A stretch of DNA of 64,000 nt from Mameliella sp. CS4 (GCF_019392335.1 NZ_JAHXRQ010000014.1:62001-126000); one strand, 5' to 3'; shown: positions 47,119-56,203, counted from the stretch's first letter. The notes: generated by a model from the sequence alone, not told the origin. Numbers and translations: made by a program.

Positions 47119-48395
47119 AGCCGGTCAAGGCGCAGTTGCGCGGCCCGGCGGTGGCCGTCCAGCCCCTCGCTTGCGCTCTGGCGGACGGCGGGCGGGGCCA
47201 CCTGGCGGACGCCCTCGGGCGCCATCCACTGATGCGTCGCCACCTTGACATAGGCGCCGACCCAGAGCCCTCCGGTATAGCGCCCCGCCGCCATTGTCGG
47301 CAGCGTGTGGTTGGTGCCGCAGCACTTGTCGGAATAGACCACGCTGGCCAGTTCCCCGATGAAGAGCGAGCCGTAGTTGCGCAGTTTCAGGGCAAATGCC
47401 TTGGGATCGGCAGTGTGGACCTGCAGGTGCTCGGCGGCGATGTGATCCGAATAGGCGATCATCGCGGCCTCGTCCGCGCAGACGGCGATTTCGCCGTAGT
47501 CGTCCCAAGCCTGCCGGGCGGTGTCCGCCGTCGCAAGCTCCTGTAACTGGCGGACCACCTCCGCCTCGACCTTCTCGGCGAGGTCCGCATCTGTGGTGAT
47601 CAGGCCGACGCGGGTGCGCACGTCATGTTCGGCCTGCGCCAGCAGGTCGGTGGCGATCATCGCCGCGTCGCCGGTGCTGTCGGCGAGAGTATAGATCTCC
47701 GACGGGCCGGCCAGCTGGTCGATGCCGACAGGGCCGAAGACCTGCCGCTTGGCCTCGTTCACGAAGGCATTTCCGGGACCGACGATCTTGTTCACCGCCG
47801 GAACCGTCTCGGTGCCAAAGGCCATCGCGGCGATCGCCTGCGCGCCCCCGATACGAAAGATCCGGTCCGCCCCCGACAGGTGACACCCGGCGATCATCGC
47901 CGGGTGGGCATTGGGCGGCAGGCAGGCGATGATCTCGTCCACGCCGGCGACCTTGGCCGGAACGATGGTCATCACCGGGGCCGAAAGCAGAGGGTAGCGC
48001 CCGCCCGGCACGTAGCAGCCCACCCGCTCCAGCGGGATGATGCGGTGCCCAAGGTGTACGCCCTCGCGAATCTCGACCTCCAGCGGCAACATGGTGGCCA
48101 GCTGAGCTTCGGCAAAATTGGTTACGTTTGCAATCGCGAACTCCGTATCCGCGCGGGTCTGCGAATCGAGGGCGTTCAAGGCTTCCTGTCGCTCTGCCTT
48201 GGTGACTTCGAAGGCGGTCAGATCGCTCTTGTCGAACCGGACGGAGAAGTCGGCGACAGCTGCGTCGCCTCGCGATTTAACCTCTGATAATACTTCGGAA
48301 ACCGTGTTTTCAATGTCCGATGTTCCGCTTTCGGAGGAAAGCCTTGGCGCGCGGAGCCAGGTGACGCCTTCGACCGGAGGTTGCGAGGTTGGCAC
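47100..48395 (-). CDS. Histidinol dehydrogenase-family alcohol dehydrogenase (HDH-2)
   Basis: 431 residues from GTG 48395, which has AAAGGA 7 nt upstream; an ATG at 48422 in frame lacks an SD. HisD-fold motifs: VGCYVPGGRYPLLSA, IVGPGNAFVNEAKRQVFG, AGPSEIYTLADST, zinc/catalytic AQAEHDVRTRV, AEHLQVHT, CCGTNHTLPT and C-terminal EGLDGHRRAAQLR. It is a diverged paralogue of HDH-1 in the same cluster, transcribed the other way from a promoter with the third LacI-type site. Its 3-prime end overlaps the amidase 3-prime end by 19 bp. Two HDH enzymes suggest two alcohol oxidations or two stereoisomers. Confidence 0.86.
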   Translation of the reverse strand: MPTSQPPVEGVTWLRAPRLSSESGTSDIENTVSEVLSEVKSRGDAAVADFSVRFDKSDLTAFEVTKAERQEALNALDSQTRADTEFAIANVTNFAEAQLATMLPLEVEIREGVHLGHRIIPLERVGCYVPGGRYPLLSAPVMTIVPAKVAGVDEIIACLPPNAHPAMIAGCHLSGADRIFRIGGAQAIAAMAFGTETVPAVNKIVGPGNAFVNEAKRQVFGPVGIDQLAGPSEIYTLADSTGDAAMIATDLLAQAEHDVRTRVGLITTDADLAEKVEAEVVRQLQELATADTARQAWDDYGEIAVCADEAAMIAYSDHIAAEHLQVHTADPKAFALKLRNYGSLFIGELASVVYSDKCCGTNHTLPTMAAGRYTGGLWVGAYVKVATHQWMAPEGVRQVAPPAVRQSASEGLDGHRRAAQLRLDRLQVSGG

Positions 48396-48458
48396 TGTCT
48401 GTCCTTTCGTGTTCAGGAGCATGGTCTATGCGGCTGTATTTTAATCCAGGACGATATT

Positions 48459-48473
48459 ATTGCAAACGTATTC
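48459..48473 (-). promoter_or_regulatory. Probable LacI-family operator, site 3, with HDH-2 promoter
   Basis: ATTGCAAACGTATTC (read on plus) matches 14 of 15 bases of site 2. On the minus strand the palindromic TTGCAA at 48465-48460, 16 bp, then TAAAAT (48443-48438) make a good sigma-70 type promoter for HDH-2. The operator covers its -35 region. Confidence 0.7.
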
Positions 48474-48558
48474 GTTCCTGCTCAAGACTGTCCTGTCTAG
48501 TGCCGTCTGTCGGGTGCAAAGGGGGGCTGGAGGGTCTTGGTCCGGTGCGTTGAGCGGG

Positions 48559-49035
48559 TCAGCCGCCGTTCCGGGGGTCTTCCTGCGTAGTCAGGTCGTC
48601 GGTCATGCGTTCCAGCGCATCGAGAAGATCGGCAATGCGCTCCGCGCCCAGCTTTGTCTCGATCTCGGCGTAGATCCTTGCACTGACCAGCCCGGCCTCG
48701 TGCAGCAGGGCATTGCCCTCTTCGGTCAGGCGGACAAGTGTCCGGCGTCGGTCGTTCTCGTCACGGCCCTGGGCGATCAGCCCGCGCGATTCCAGCGATT
48801 TCAGGATGCGCGTCAGCGATGGCGCCAGGACGCAGGCGGCGCGGGCCAGTTGCGTCGCGTCGATCCCCTCGGTCTCTTGCACGACGCGCAAGACGCGCCA
48901 TTGCTGCTCTGTCACGTCGATGTTGCGCAGCATCGGGCGGAATCTGTCCATCACCGCCTCTCGGGCCCGCAAGAGCGCGATGGGCAGCGTGCGCTGGGTC
49001 GCGGACAGCGGAAAATCGTCTCTGGATCGGGGCAT
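48559..49035 (-). CDS. hpaR: Homoprotocatechuate degradation regulator HpaR, MarR family
   Basis: 158 residues. MarR winged HTH with VTEQQWRVLRVVQETEGIDA, CVLAPSLTRILKSLESRGLI and the wing DENDRRRTLVRLTEEG; a short N-terminal extension RTLPIALLRAREAVMDRFRP is typical of HpaR. It represses the divergent meta-cleavage operon until homoprotocatechuate or 4-hydroxyphenylacetate is present. A perfect 12-bp palindrome TTAACATGTTAA lies in the 65-bp divergent gap. HpaR identity rests on motif and gene context. Confidence 0.92.
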   Translation of the reverse strand: MPRSRDDFPLSATQRTLPIALLRAREAVMDRFRPMLRNIDVTEQQWRVLRVVQETEGIDATQLARAACVLAPSLTRILKSLESRGLIAQGRDENDRRRTLVRLTEEGNALLHEAGLVSARIYAEIETKLGAERIADLLDALERMTDDLTTQEDPRNGG

Positions 49036-49066
49036 CGAACTCTCCTGTTGACAGGTGGATTATTAT

Positions 49067-49078
49067 TTAACATGTTAA
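49067..49078. promoter_or_regulatory. Probable HpaR operator
   Basis: Perfect 12-bp palindrome TTAACATGTTAA between divergent hpaR and hpaF, in a locally AT-rich stretch. MarR-family operators are palindromes of this kind, and one dimer here could repress both directions. Confidence 0.7.
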
Positions 49079-49100
49079 GTGTCAAAGGGGGAGGCGCAGC

Positions 49101-49490
49101 ATGCCGCATCTGAGACTGGAATACTCGCCGGGTCTTGAGGCGCTGACCAACATACAGGCGCTCTGCGACGACCTGCACGCGGCCATGTCCGCCACCGGCG
49201 TCTTTCCGCTGGCAGGGATCCGGGTGCGGGCGCACCGGTGCGATGCGGCGGCGGTGGCGGACCGCCATCCGGACAATCACTTCCTGGCGATGGAACTGTC
49301 GGTCGGTGCGGGGCGCAGCAAGCCGGTGCTGGCGGGGGCTGGCGAGGCCGTCTTTGCCGCCGCCCGCGCCACGCTGGCGGATCTGTTGGGCAATCCGCAT
49401 TTTGCGCTGTCGCTCGAAATCCGCGAGATCGACCCCGACTTGAGCTGGAAAGCCAATCCCATACACGCCCGCCTGAAGGCGGAAAGCTGA
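49101..49490 (+). CDS. hpaF: 5-carboxymethyl-2-hydroxymuconate isomerase
   Basis: 129 residues, close to the length of E. coli HpaF. Mature Pro1 (MPHLRLEYSPGLE) is the expected catalytic base of this tautomerase; C-terminal SLEIREIDPDLSWKANPIH matches the family. It isomerises 5-carboxymethyl-2-hydroxymuconate in the homoprotocatechuate pathway. It has GGGGGAGG upstream and is the first gene of the hpa operon, 9 bp before hpaE. Confidence 0.92.
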   Translation: MPHLRLEYSPGLEALTNIQALCDDLHAAMSATGVFPLAGIRVRAHRCDAAAVADRHPDNHFLAMELSVGAGRSKPVLAGAGEAVFAAARATLADLLGNPHFALSLEIREIDPDLSWKANPIHARLKAES

Positions 49491-49499
49491 GAGGACGTC

Positions 49500-51011
<1,512 letters not shown>

Positions 51012-51030
51012 GGCGGCCCTTCGGGCCCTT

Positions 51031-51056
51031 TGGGGTATTTGGACCAAGAAGAAACA
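51031..51056. repeat. GGGGTATTT...CCAAGAAGAAAC element, copy 1
   Basis: GGGGTATTTGGACCAAGAAG then AAACA, in the hpaE-hpaD spacer, downstream of a GGCCC-TTC-GGGCC hairpin. A similar sequence follows a GC hairpin at 53047-53073. A 9-bp stem (51062-51070/51083-51091) follows, then a purine-rich stretch that supplies the hpaD RBS. Confidence 0.55.
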
Positions 51057-51116
51057 TGGGGGCCTGCGCGGACCGGAGAGCGCGCGCAGGCGGAGGAGCA
51101 GGCGGAGGAGGAAGAG

Positions 51117-51977
51117 ATGGGAGAGCTGGTATTGGCCGCGAAGGCGACCCATGTGCCGACCATGCTGATGTCCGAGCAGGAGGGGCCGCTGAAAGGCTGT
51201 CGCCAGCAGGCCATCGACGGGCACCGCGAGATCGGGCGCCGCGCACGAGAGGCAGGGGCGGATACCTTTGTGGTGCTGGACACGCATTGGCTGGTGAACG
51301 CGGGCTACCACGTCAATGCGCTGCCGCATTTCAAAGGCTGCTACGCCAGCCACGAGTTCCCGCAGTTCATCCGGGACATGGACTACGACTATGACGGTAA
51401 CCCGGCGCTGGGCGATCTGATCGCGGAATACGCCAGCGCCGAGGGCACCCATACGCTGAGCCATCAGGTCGAGAGCCTGGACCTGGAATACGGCACTCTG
51501 GTGCCGATGCGGTTCATGAACGCGGATCGGGCGCTGAAAGTGGTGTCCGTGTCCGCCATGTGCCAGGTGCACAGCCACGAGAGTTCTCGAAAGGTCGGGG
51601 TCGGCATTCGCAAGGCCATCGAAGCCAGCGACTCGAAGGTGGCGCTGATCGCCTCGGGGAGCCTGTCGCATCACATCTGGCCGACCGAGATCTATGCCGA
51701 GAACAATGGCACCTTTACCATCTCGAAGGAGTTCAACCGACAGGTCGACCTGATGGTGCTGGACATGTGGACGCGCGGCGACATCGAAACCTTTCTGAAG
51801 ATCCTGCCCGATTATGCCGAACACTGCGACGGAGAGGGGAACATGCATGACACCGTGATGCTGATGGCGGCGCTGGGCTGGGATGCCTACCGCGGGCGCG
51901 GCGAGCTGATCGGTGCGTATTTTCCCAGCTCTGGAACCGGGCAGGCGAATGTTGTCTTTGACCTGGAGGGCGCGTGA
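51117..51977 (+). CDS. hpaD: 3,4-dihydroxyphenylacetate 2,3-dioxygenase, class III extradiol (LigB fold)
   Basis: 286 residues from ATG 51117 with GGAGGAAGAG; the longer upstream frame runs through the repeat spacer and is not coding. LigB/HpcB-type features: KATHVPTMLMSE, FVVLDTHWLVN, SHQVESLDLEYGTLVP, SGSLSHHIWP and CDGEGNMHDTVML. It cleaves homoprotocatechuate between C2 and C3 using Fe(II). Its stop overlaps the start of a second, unrelated dioxygenase gene. Confidence 0.92.
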   Translation: MGELVLAAKATHVPTMLMSEQEGPLKGCRQQAIDGHREIGRRAREAGADTFVVLDTHWLVNAGYHVNALPHFKGCYASHEFPQFIRDMDYDYDGNPALGDLIAEYASAEGTHTLSHQVESLDLEYGTLVPMRFMNADRALKVVSVSAMCQVHSHESSRKVGVGIRKAIEASDSKVALIASGSLSHHIWPTEIYAENNGTFTISKEFNRQVDLMVLDMWTRGDIETFLKILPDYAEHCDGEGNMHDTVMLMAALGWDAYRGRGELIGAYFPSSGTGQANVVFDLEGA

Positions 51978-52957
51978 TGCCGATCCCCGAACCGAACCTG
52001 TACCCGCCGTTCAACATCGTGCGGCTGAGCCATGTCGAATACGGCGTGACCGACCTTGCCGCCAGCCGGGCCTTCTATGTCGACACGCTGGGCCTGCAGG
52101 TGACAGAAGAGAACGAGGATACACTGTGCCTGCGGGCAATGGAGGAGCGCGGGCATCACTGCATGGTGCTGCGCAAGTCGGGCGTCGCGGACGTGCGTTA
52201 CCTGTCCTACAAGGTCTACTCTGAGGAGGACCTGGACCGGGCCCATGACTGGTTCGTTTCCGAGGGGCACGCGGTGGAATGGGTGGTGCGGTCGCACCAG
52301 GGGCGGACCCTGCGTACCCATGACTGTTTCGGCGCGCCGATGGAGTTCTATTTCCGCATGGACCGGCTGCCGCCGATCCACCAGGAATACCGGCTCTACA
52401 CCGGGGTCAAGCCGCTCAGGATCGACCATTTCAACTGTTTTGCGCCGGACGTGGACAAGGCGGTGGCGTTTTACGGCCGGCTGGGGTTCCGGGTGACGGA
52501 ATACACAGAGGACGACGTCAGCAAGAAGCTCTGGGCGGCCTGGATGCACCGCAAGGGCGGCGTGCATGACGTGGCCTTTACCAATGGCACCGGGCCGCGC
52601 CTGCATCACACCGCCTTCTGGGTGCCGACACCGCTCAACATCATCGACCTGCTGGACCTGATGTCGACCACCGGGTATCTCGCGAACATCGAGCGCGGGC
52701 CGGGGCGACACGGGATTTCGAACGCCTTTTTCCTCTATATCCGCGATCCGGACGGGCACCGGATCGAGATCTATTGTTCGGATTACCAGACGGTCGATCC
52801 GGACCTGGAGCCGATCCGCTGGGACCTGAAAGACCCGCAGCGCCAGACGCTCTGGGGCGCGCCGGCGCCGAGGAGCTGGTTCGAGGAGGGGTCTGTTTTC
52901 GAAGGGGTGGTGCCGGTCGAGGCTGTGCTGAAGGCAACACCCATCGTGGCGCCCTGA
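51977..52957 (+). CDS. Class I (vicinal oxygen chelate) homoprotocatechuate 2,3-dioxygenase-like protein
   Basis: 326 residues with two VOC modules, about 15-135 and 148-270, resembling the Brevibacterium/Arthrobacter homoprotocatechuate dioxygenases. The metal ligands are present: His in RIDHFN, His in PRLHHTAFW and Glu in HRIEIYCSD, with the active-site stretch YAAWMHRK represented by WAAWMHRKGGVHD. It is an extradiol ring-cleavage enzyme of a fold unrelated to HpaD immediately upstream. Start ATG 51977 (GGAGGG upstream), overlapping the hpaD stop by one base. Possibly it uses a related catechol or a different metal. Confidence 0.88.
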   Translation: MPIPEPNLYPPFNIVRLSHVEYGVTDLAASRAFYVDTLGLQVTEENEDTLCLRAMEERGHHCMVLRKSGVADVRYLSYKVYSEEDLDRAHDWFVSEGHAVEWVVRSHQGRTLRTHDCFGAPMEFYFRMDRLPPIHQEYRLYTGVKPLRIDHFNCFAPDVDKAVAFYGRLGFRVTEYTEDDVSKKLWAAWMHRKGGVHDVAFTNGTGPRLHHTAFWVPTPLNIIDLLDLMSTTGYLANIERGPGRHGISNAFFLYIRDPDGHRIEIYCSDYQTVDPDLEPIRWDLKDPQRQTLWGAPAPRSWFEEGSVFEGVVPVEAVLKATPIVAP

Positions 52958-53014
52958 GCAGGTGCCAGGCGGACGCGCCTGCGGCGCGGCAGGTCAAGCG
53001 CTGGCGCGCCGTTG

Positions 53015-53029
53015 GGGGGCTCTGCCCCC
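53015..53029 (+). terminator. GC hairpin after VOC dioxygenase gene
   Basis: GGGGGC-TCT-GCCCCC, a 6-bp perfect stem in the 142-bp spacer before the PLP decarboxylase gene. It is followed by a further CCCCCGGGGG palindrome at 53042-53051 and a T5 run, so it may attenuate the operon. Confidence 0.5.
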
Positions 53030-53046
53030 GCCCTGCGGGCGCCCCC

Positions 53047-53073
53047 GGGGGTATTTTTCGGCCCAAAGAAACA
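53047..53073. repeat. GGGGTATTT...CCAAAGAAAC element, copy 2
   Basis: GGGGGTATTTTTCGGCCC then AAAGAAACA matches copy 1 at 51031-51056 apart from small indels. Both copies lie inside the hpa operon after GC hairpins and before an RBS. I recall similar spacers in other Rhodobacterales but cannot check this here. Confidence 0.55.
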
Positions 53074-53099
53074 CTGGTCGAGTTTGAGCGGAGAGAGTG

Positions 53100-54497
53100 A
53101 TGAATTGGGATGAGTTTGCCGCCTGGGGGGCAAAGACCGCGGAATTCGGCGCGGCCTATCACAAGGGGTTGCGGGAGCGGCCCGTACGCCCGGCTGTGGA
53201 ACCGGGGCGTTTCGCCGCGCGGCTGGCCACTGTGCCGCCGGAAGCGGGCGAAGAGATGGGAGCGATCTGGGAAGATTTCGAGCGCATTGTTCCCGAGGGG
53301 CTGACCCATTGGCAGCATCCGCGTTTCTTTGCCTATTTTCCGGCCAATGCGGCGCCTGTCTCGATGCTGGCCGAGATGCTGGTGAGCACCCTGGCGCCAC
53401 AATGCATGCTGTGGCAGACCTCGCCGGTGGCGACCGAGATGGAAGGCGTCATGATCGACTGGCTGCGGCAGGCGCTGGGCCTGCCGGAGGGGTTTTCCGG
53501 CGTGATCCAGGATTCCGCCTCTTCCGCGACGCTGTCGGCGGTGTTGACCATGCGCGAGCGGGCGACCGGCTGGACCGGCAACCGCGAAGGACTGTCGGGC
53601 AAGGGACAGTTGAGGATCTATTGTTCGGACCAGGTGCACAGTTCGATCGACCGGGCCTGCTGGGTGGCGGGGATCGGGCAGGAGAACCTCGTGAAGGTCG
53701 GCACCACCGGGGCGCCCGGCTTCGCGGTGGATGCCGCGGCGCTCAGGGCCCGGATCGCGGAGGATCGCGCCGCGGGCCATGTGCCGGCGGGGATCATCGC
53801 GGTGACCGGGGCCACGGGCGTCGGCGCCTGGGATCACCTGCCGGAGCTGGTGGAGATCGCGCGGGACGAGGGGCTGTACCTGCACCTCGATGCGGCCTGG
53901 GCGGGTTCGGCGATGATCTGCCCGGAGTTTCGCGCGCAGTTCTGGGCGGGTGTCGAGGGCTGCGACAGCATCGTCTTCAACCCGCACAAGTGGCTGGGGG
54001 CGCAATTCGATTGTTCGGTGCAATTCCTGCGGGATCCGAAGAGCCAGATCGATACGCTGAAGATCGAGCCGGAGTACCTCAAGACCTCTGGCTCGGAGGT
54101 GGTCAACTACTCCGAATGGACGATCCCCTTGGGCCGGCGGTTCCGGGCGCTGAAGCTGTGGTTCCTGATCCGCTATTACGGGCTGGAGAGGCTGCGGGCA
54201 CGTATCCGCAATCATGTGGCCTGGGCTGGCGAACTGTGTGAGCTGTTGCGGAGCGACGGATTTGAGATCGTGACGGAGCCGATCCTGTCGCTGTTTACCT
54301 TCCGGGGGCCGGGTGACGATGCGGCGCAGCAGGCGTTGGTGGATGCGATCAACGCCGACGGGCGGATCTATGTCACGCAAGGTATGCACATGGGCCGGAA
54401 GGTGATCCGTTTTCAGGTAGGGCAGTTCGACTGCACCCGGGACGATGTGATGATGGCCGGCGAGGTCATCGCTGAAATCGCAAGGAAACAGGCATGA
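53100..54497 (+). CDS. PLP-dependent aromatic-L-amino-acid (tyrosine) decarboxylase-like protein
   Basis: 465 residues from ATG 53100 (GGAGAGAG). Group II decarboxylase: THWQHPRFFAYFPANAAPVS, QDSASSATLSAVL, DAAWAGSAMICPEFR, the PLP lysine in FNPHKWLGAQFDC, and GRRFRALKLWFLIRYYG. It would convert tyrosine, DOPA or tryptophan to the amine. In this operon the likely route is tyrosine to tyramine, leading to 4-hydroxyphenylacetate and homoprotocatechuate; the amine oxidase and HpaBC are not in the window. It overlaps the next gene by ATGATGA. Confidence 0.9.
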   Translation: MNWDEFAAWGAKTAEFGAAYHKGLRERPVRPAVEPGRFAARLATVPPEAGEEMGAIWEDFERIVPEGLTHWQHPRFFAYFPANAAPVSMLAEMLVSTLAPQCMLWQTSPVATEMEGVMIDWLRQALGLPEGFSGVIQDSASSATLSAVLTMRERATGWTGNREGLSGKGQLRIYCSDQVHSSIDRACWVAGIGQENLVKVGTTGAPGFAVDAAALRARIAEDRAAGHVPAGIIAVTGATGVGAWDHLPELVEIARDEGLYLHLDAAWAGSAMICPEFRAQFWAGVEGCDSIVFNPHKWLGAQFDCSVQFLRDPKSQIDTLKIEPEYLKTSGSEVVNYSEWTIPLGRRFRALKLWFLIRYYGLERLRARIRNHVAWAGELCELLRSDGFEIVTEPILSLFTFRGPGDDAAQQALVDAINADGRIYVTQGMHMGRKVIRFQVGQFDCTRDDVMMAGEVIAEIARKQA

Positions 54498-55360
54498 TGA
54501 CACCGCATTTCGTGAGCTACAGTCACGCGGGGAAACCGGGCTACGGGCTGCATACGGGGGAGGGGGTGATCGACCTGTCCTTGGTCAACCCGCAGTGGCC
54601 GACCCTGCGCGAGGTGATCGCAGCAGACGCGTTGAAGGAGATTTTCCTGCAGGGGGCGGGACGTGAGGCGGATCTGCAGCTGGAGGCAGTGACTCTGGAA
54701 CCGCCTATCCCCTCGCCGGACAAGATCATCTGTGTCGGCGTGAACTATCCGGACCGCAACGCGGAATACAAGGACGGCCAGGCGGCGGCGTCGAAACCGT
54801 CGCTCTTTATCCGGTTCCCGGGATCTTTCGTGGGACATGGCGCGAACCTGGTGCGGCCACCGGAGAGTGAACAGCTCGACTACGAGGGCGAGATCGTTCT
54901 TGTCATCGGCAAGGGCGGGCGGCGTATCCCGCGCGAGCAGGCCTATGACCACGTGGCCGCGCTGACATTGTGCAACGAAGGCACGATCCGCGACTGGGTG
55001 CGTCATGCCAAGTTCAACGTCACGCAGGGCAAGAACTGGGACCGGTCCGGGGCGATCGGACCCTGGCTGGTGCCCTTTACCAATGCGGCCCAGCTGAACG
55101 ACATCGCGCTGGAGACCCGTGTGAACGGAGAGGTCCGACAGCAGGATCGGACCTCGCGGATGATCTATGATTTCCGCTACATCATCAATTATGTCTCGAC
55201 CTTCTGCACGCTGGTGCCGGGTGACGTTCTGGTCTGCGGTACGCCGATCGGGGCAGGCGCGCGACTGGACCCGCCGGTCTGGCTGAAACCGGGCGACGTG
55301 ATCGAGGTCGAGGCTGAGGGCATTGGTGTGCTGCGCAACGGCGTGGAGGACGAGGCGTGA
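54494..55360 (+). CDS. hpaG: Fumarylacetoacetate hydrolase-family protein, HpaG-like isomerase/decarboxylase
   Basis: 288 residues; E. coli HpaG is about 430 residues with two FAH domains, here one is present plus an N-terminal arm. FAH motifs: IPSPDKIICVGVNYPDRNAE, KPSLFIRFPGSFVGHG, LDYEGEIVLVIGKGGRRI and CGTPIGAGARLDPPVWLKPG. It likely decarboxylates and/or isomerises the hpaE/hpaF product. Two ATGs (54494, 54497) overlap the previous stop. Whether one domain performs both steps is unclear, and a partner may lie elsewhere. Confidence 0.85.
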   Translation: MMTPHFVSYSHAGKPGYGLHTGEGVIDLSLVNPQWPTLREVIAADALKEIFLQGAGREADLQLEAVTLEPPIPSPDKIICVGVNYPDRNAEYKDGQAAASKPSLFIRFPGSFVGHGANLVRPPESEQLDYEGEIVLVIGKGGRRIPREQAYDHVAALTLCNEGTIRDWVRHAKFNVTQGKNWDRSGAIGPWLVPFTNAAQLNDIALETRVNGEVRQQDRTSRMIYDFRYIINYVSTFCTLVPGDVLVCGTPIGAGARLDPPVWLKPGDVIEVEAEGIGVLRNGVEDEA

Positions 55361-56154
55361 CCGAGGGCGAGATCCACGCCGCGGCGCGGGCGCTGGTGAG
55401 GGCGGAGGCGGCGCGCGAACAGATCGGGCTCTTGTCGCTGGCTCATCCCGGCATGACGATGGACGATGCCTACGCCGTGCAGGCGGCCTATGTCACGGCG
55501 CGCCAAGCCGCGGGGCGTAGGCAGGTAGGCTGGAAGATCGGCCTGACATCGCGCGCGATGCAGGAGGCCCTGGGGATCGACACGCCGGACAGTGGCGTTT
55601 TGCTGGACGACATGGTCTTCGAGAGCGGCGGCGTCGTGCCCGGGGGCCGGTTCATCCAGCCCCGGGTGGAGGCAGAGATCGCCTTTGTCATGAAGGCGCC
55701 GTTGCGGGGGACGGTGACACGGGAAGAGGTGGTGGCGGCCACCGACCATGTCCGTGCCTCGCTGGAAATCCTTGATACGCGCATTCTGCGCAAGGACCCG
55801 GCAACAGGGCGGGCGCGCAACGTCTTTGACACGATCGCGGACAATGCGGCCAACGCCGGCATCGTTCTTGGCGAGAGGAGGGTGAACCTCCGGCTTGTGG
55901 ACCTGCGCTGGATCGGGGCCATCGTGACGCGGGACGGCGCGGTCGAGGAGACGGGACTGGGCGCCGGGGTGCTCAACGATCCGGTCATGGGGATCGTCTG
56001 GCTGGCGGAGCGGTTGGCGGGCTATGGCCGCGGGATCGAGGCGGGGCAGGTGGTCTTGTCCGGGTCCTTCATCCGGCCCGTGGAATGTCCGTCGGGCTGC
56101 ATGGTGGAGGCGGATTTCGGCGACTTCGGGCTGGTGTCGATCAGTTTCGAATGA
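55357..56154 (+). CDS. hpaH: 2-oxo-hept-4-ene-1,7-dioate hydratase
   Basis: 265 residues, FAH-related hydratase/decarboxylase family. MTMDDAYAVQAAYVTARQA, GRRQVGWKIGLTSRAMQ, DTPDSGVLLDDMVF, RVEAEIAFVM and VLSGSFIRPVECPSGCMVE match HpaH/MhpD. It hydrates the 2-oxo-heptenedioate intermediate before the HpaI aldolase step. Start GTG 55357 is within a GTGA overlap with hpaG. It is the last gene of the operon here; hpaI was not found. Confidence 0.92.
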   Translation: MTEGEIHAAARALVRAEAAREQIGLLSLAHPGMTMDDAYAVQAAYVTARQAAGRRQVGWKIGLTSRAMQEALGIDTPDSGVLLDDMVFESGGVVPGGRFIQPRVEAEIAFVMKAPLRGTVTREEVVAATDHVRASLEILDTRILRKDPATGRARNVFDTIADNAANAGIVLGERRVNLRLVDLRWIGAIVTRDGAVEETGLGAGVLNDPVMGIVWLAERLAGYGRGIEAGQVVLSGSFIRPVECPSGCMVEADFGDFGLVSISFE

Positions 56155-56183
56155 GGCGGGGCCGGGTCGCCGGGACGGGACTG

Positions 56184-56203
56184 TTTGCGGCTTGCGCCGC
56201 AAA
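56184..56203. terminator. Hairpin downstream of hpaH
   Basis: TTTGCGGC-TTGC-GCCGCAAA, a perfect 8-bp stem 29 bp after the hpaH stop, with A/T bases at the foot of the stem. It is the first of several stem-loops in this 293-bp spacer. Confidence 0.55.
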
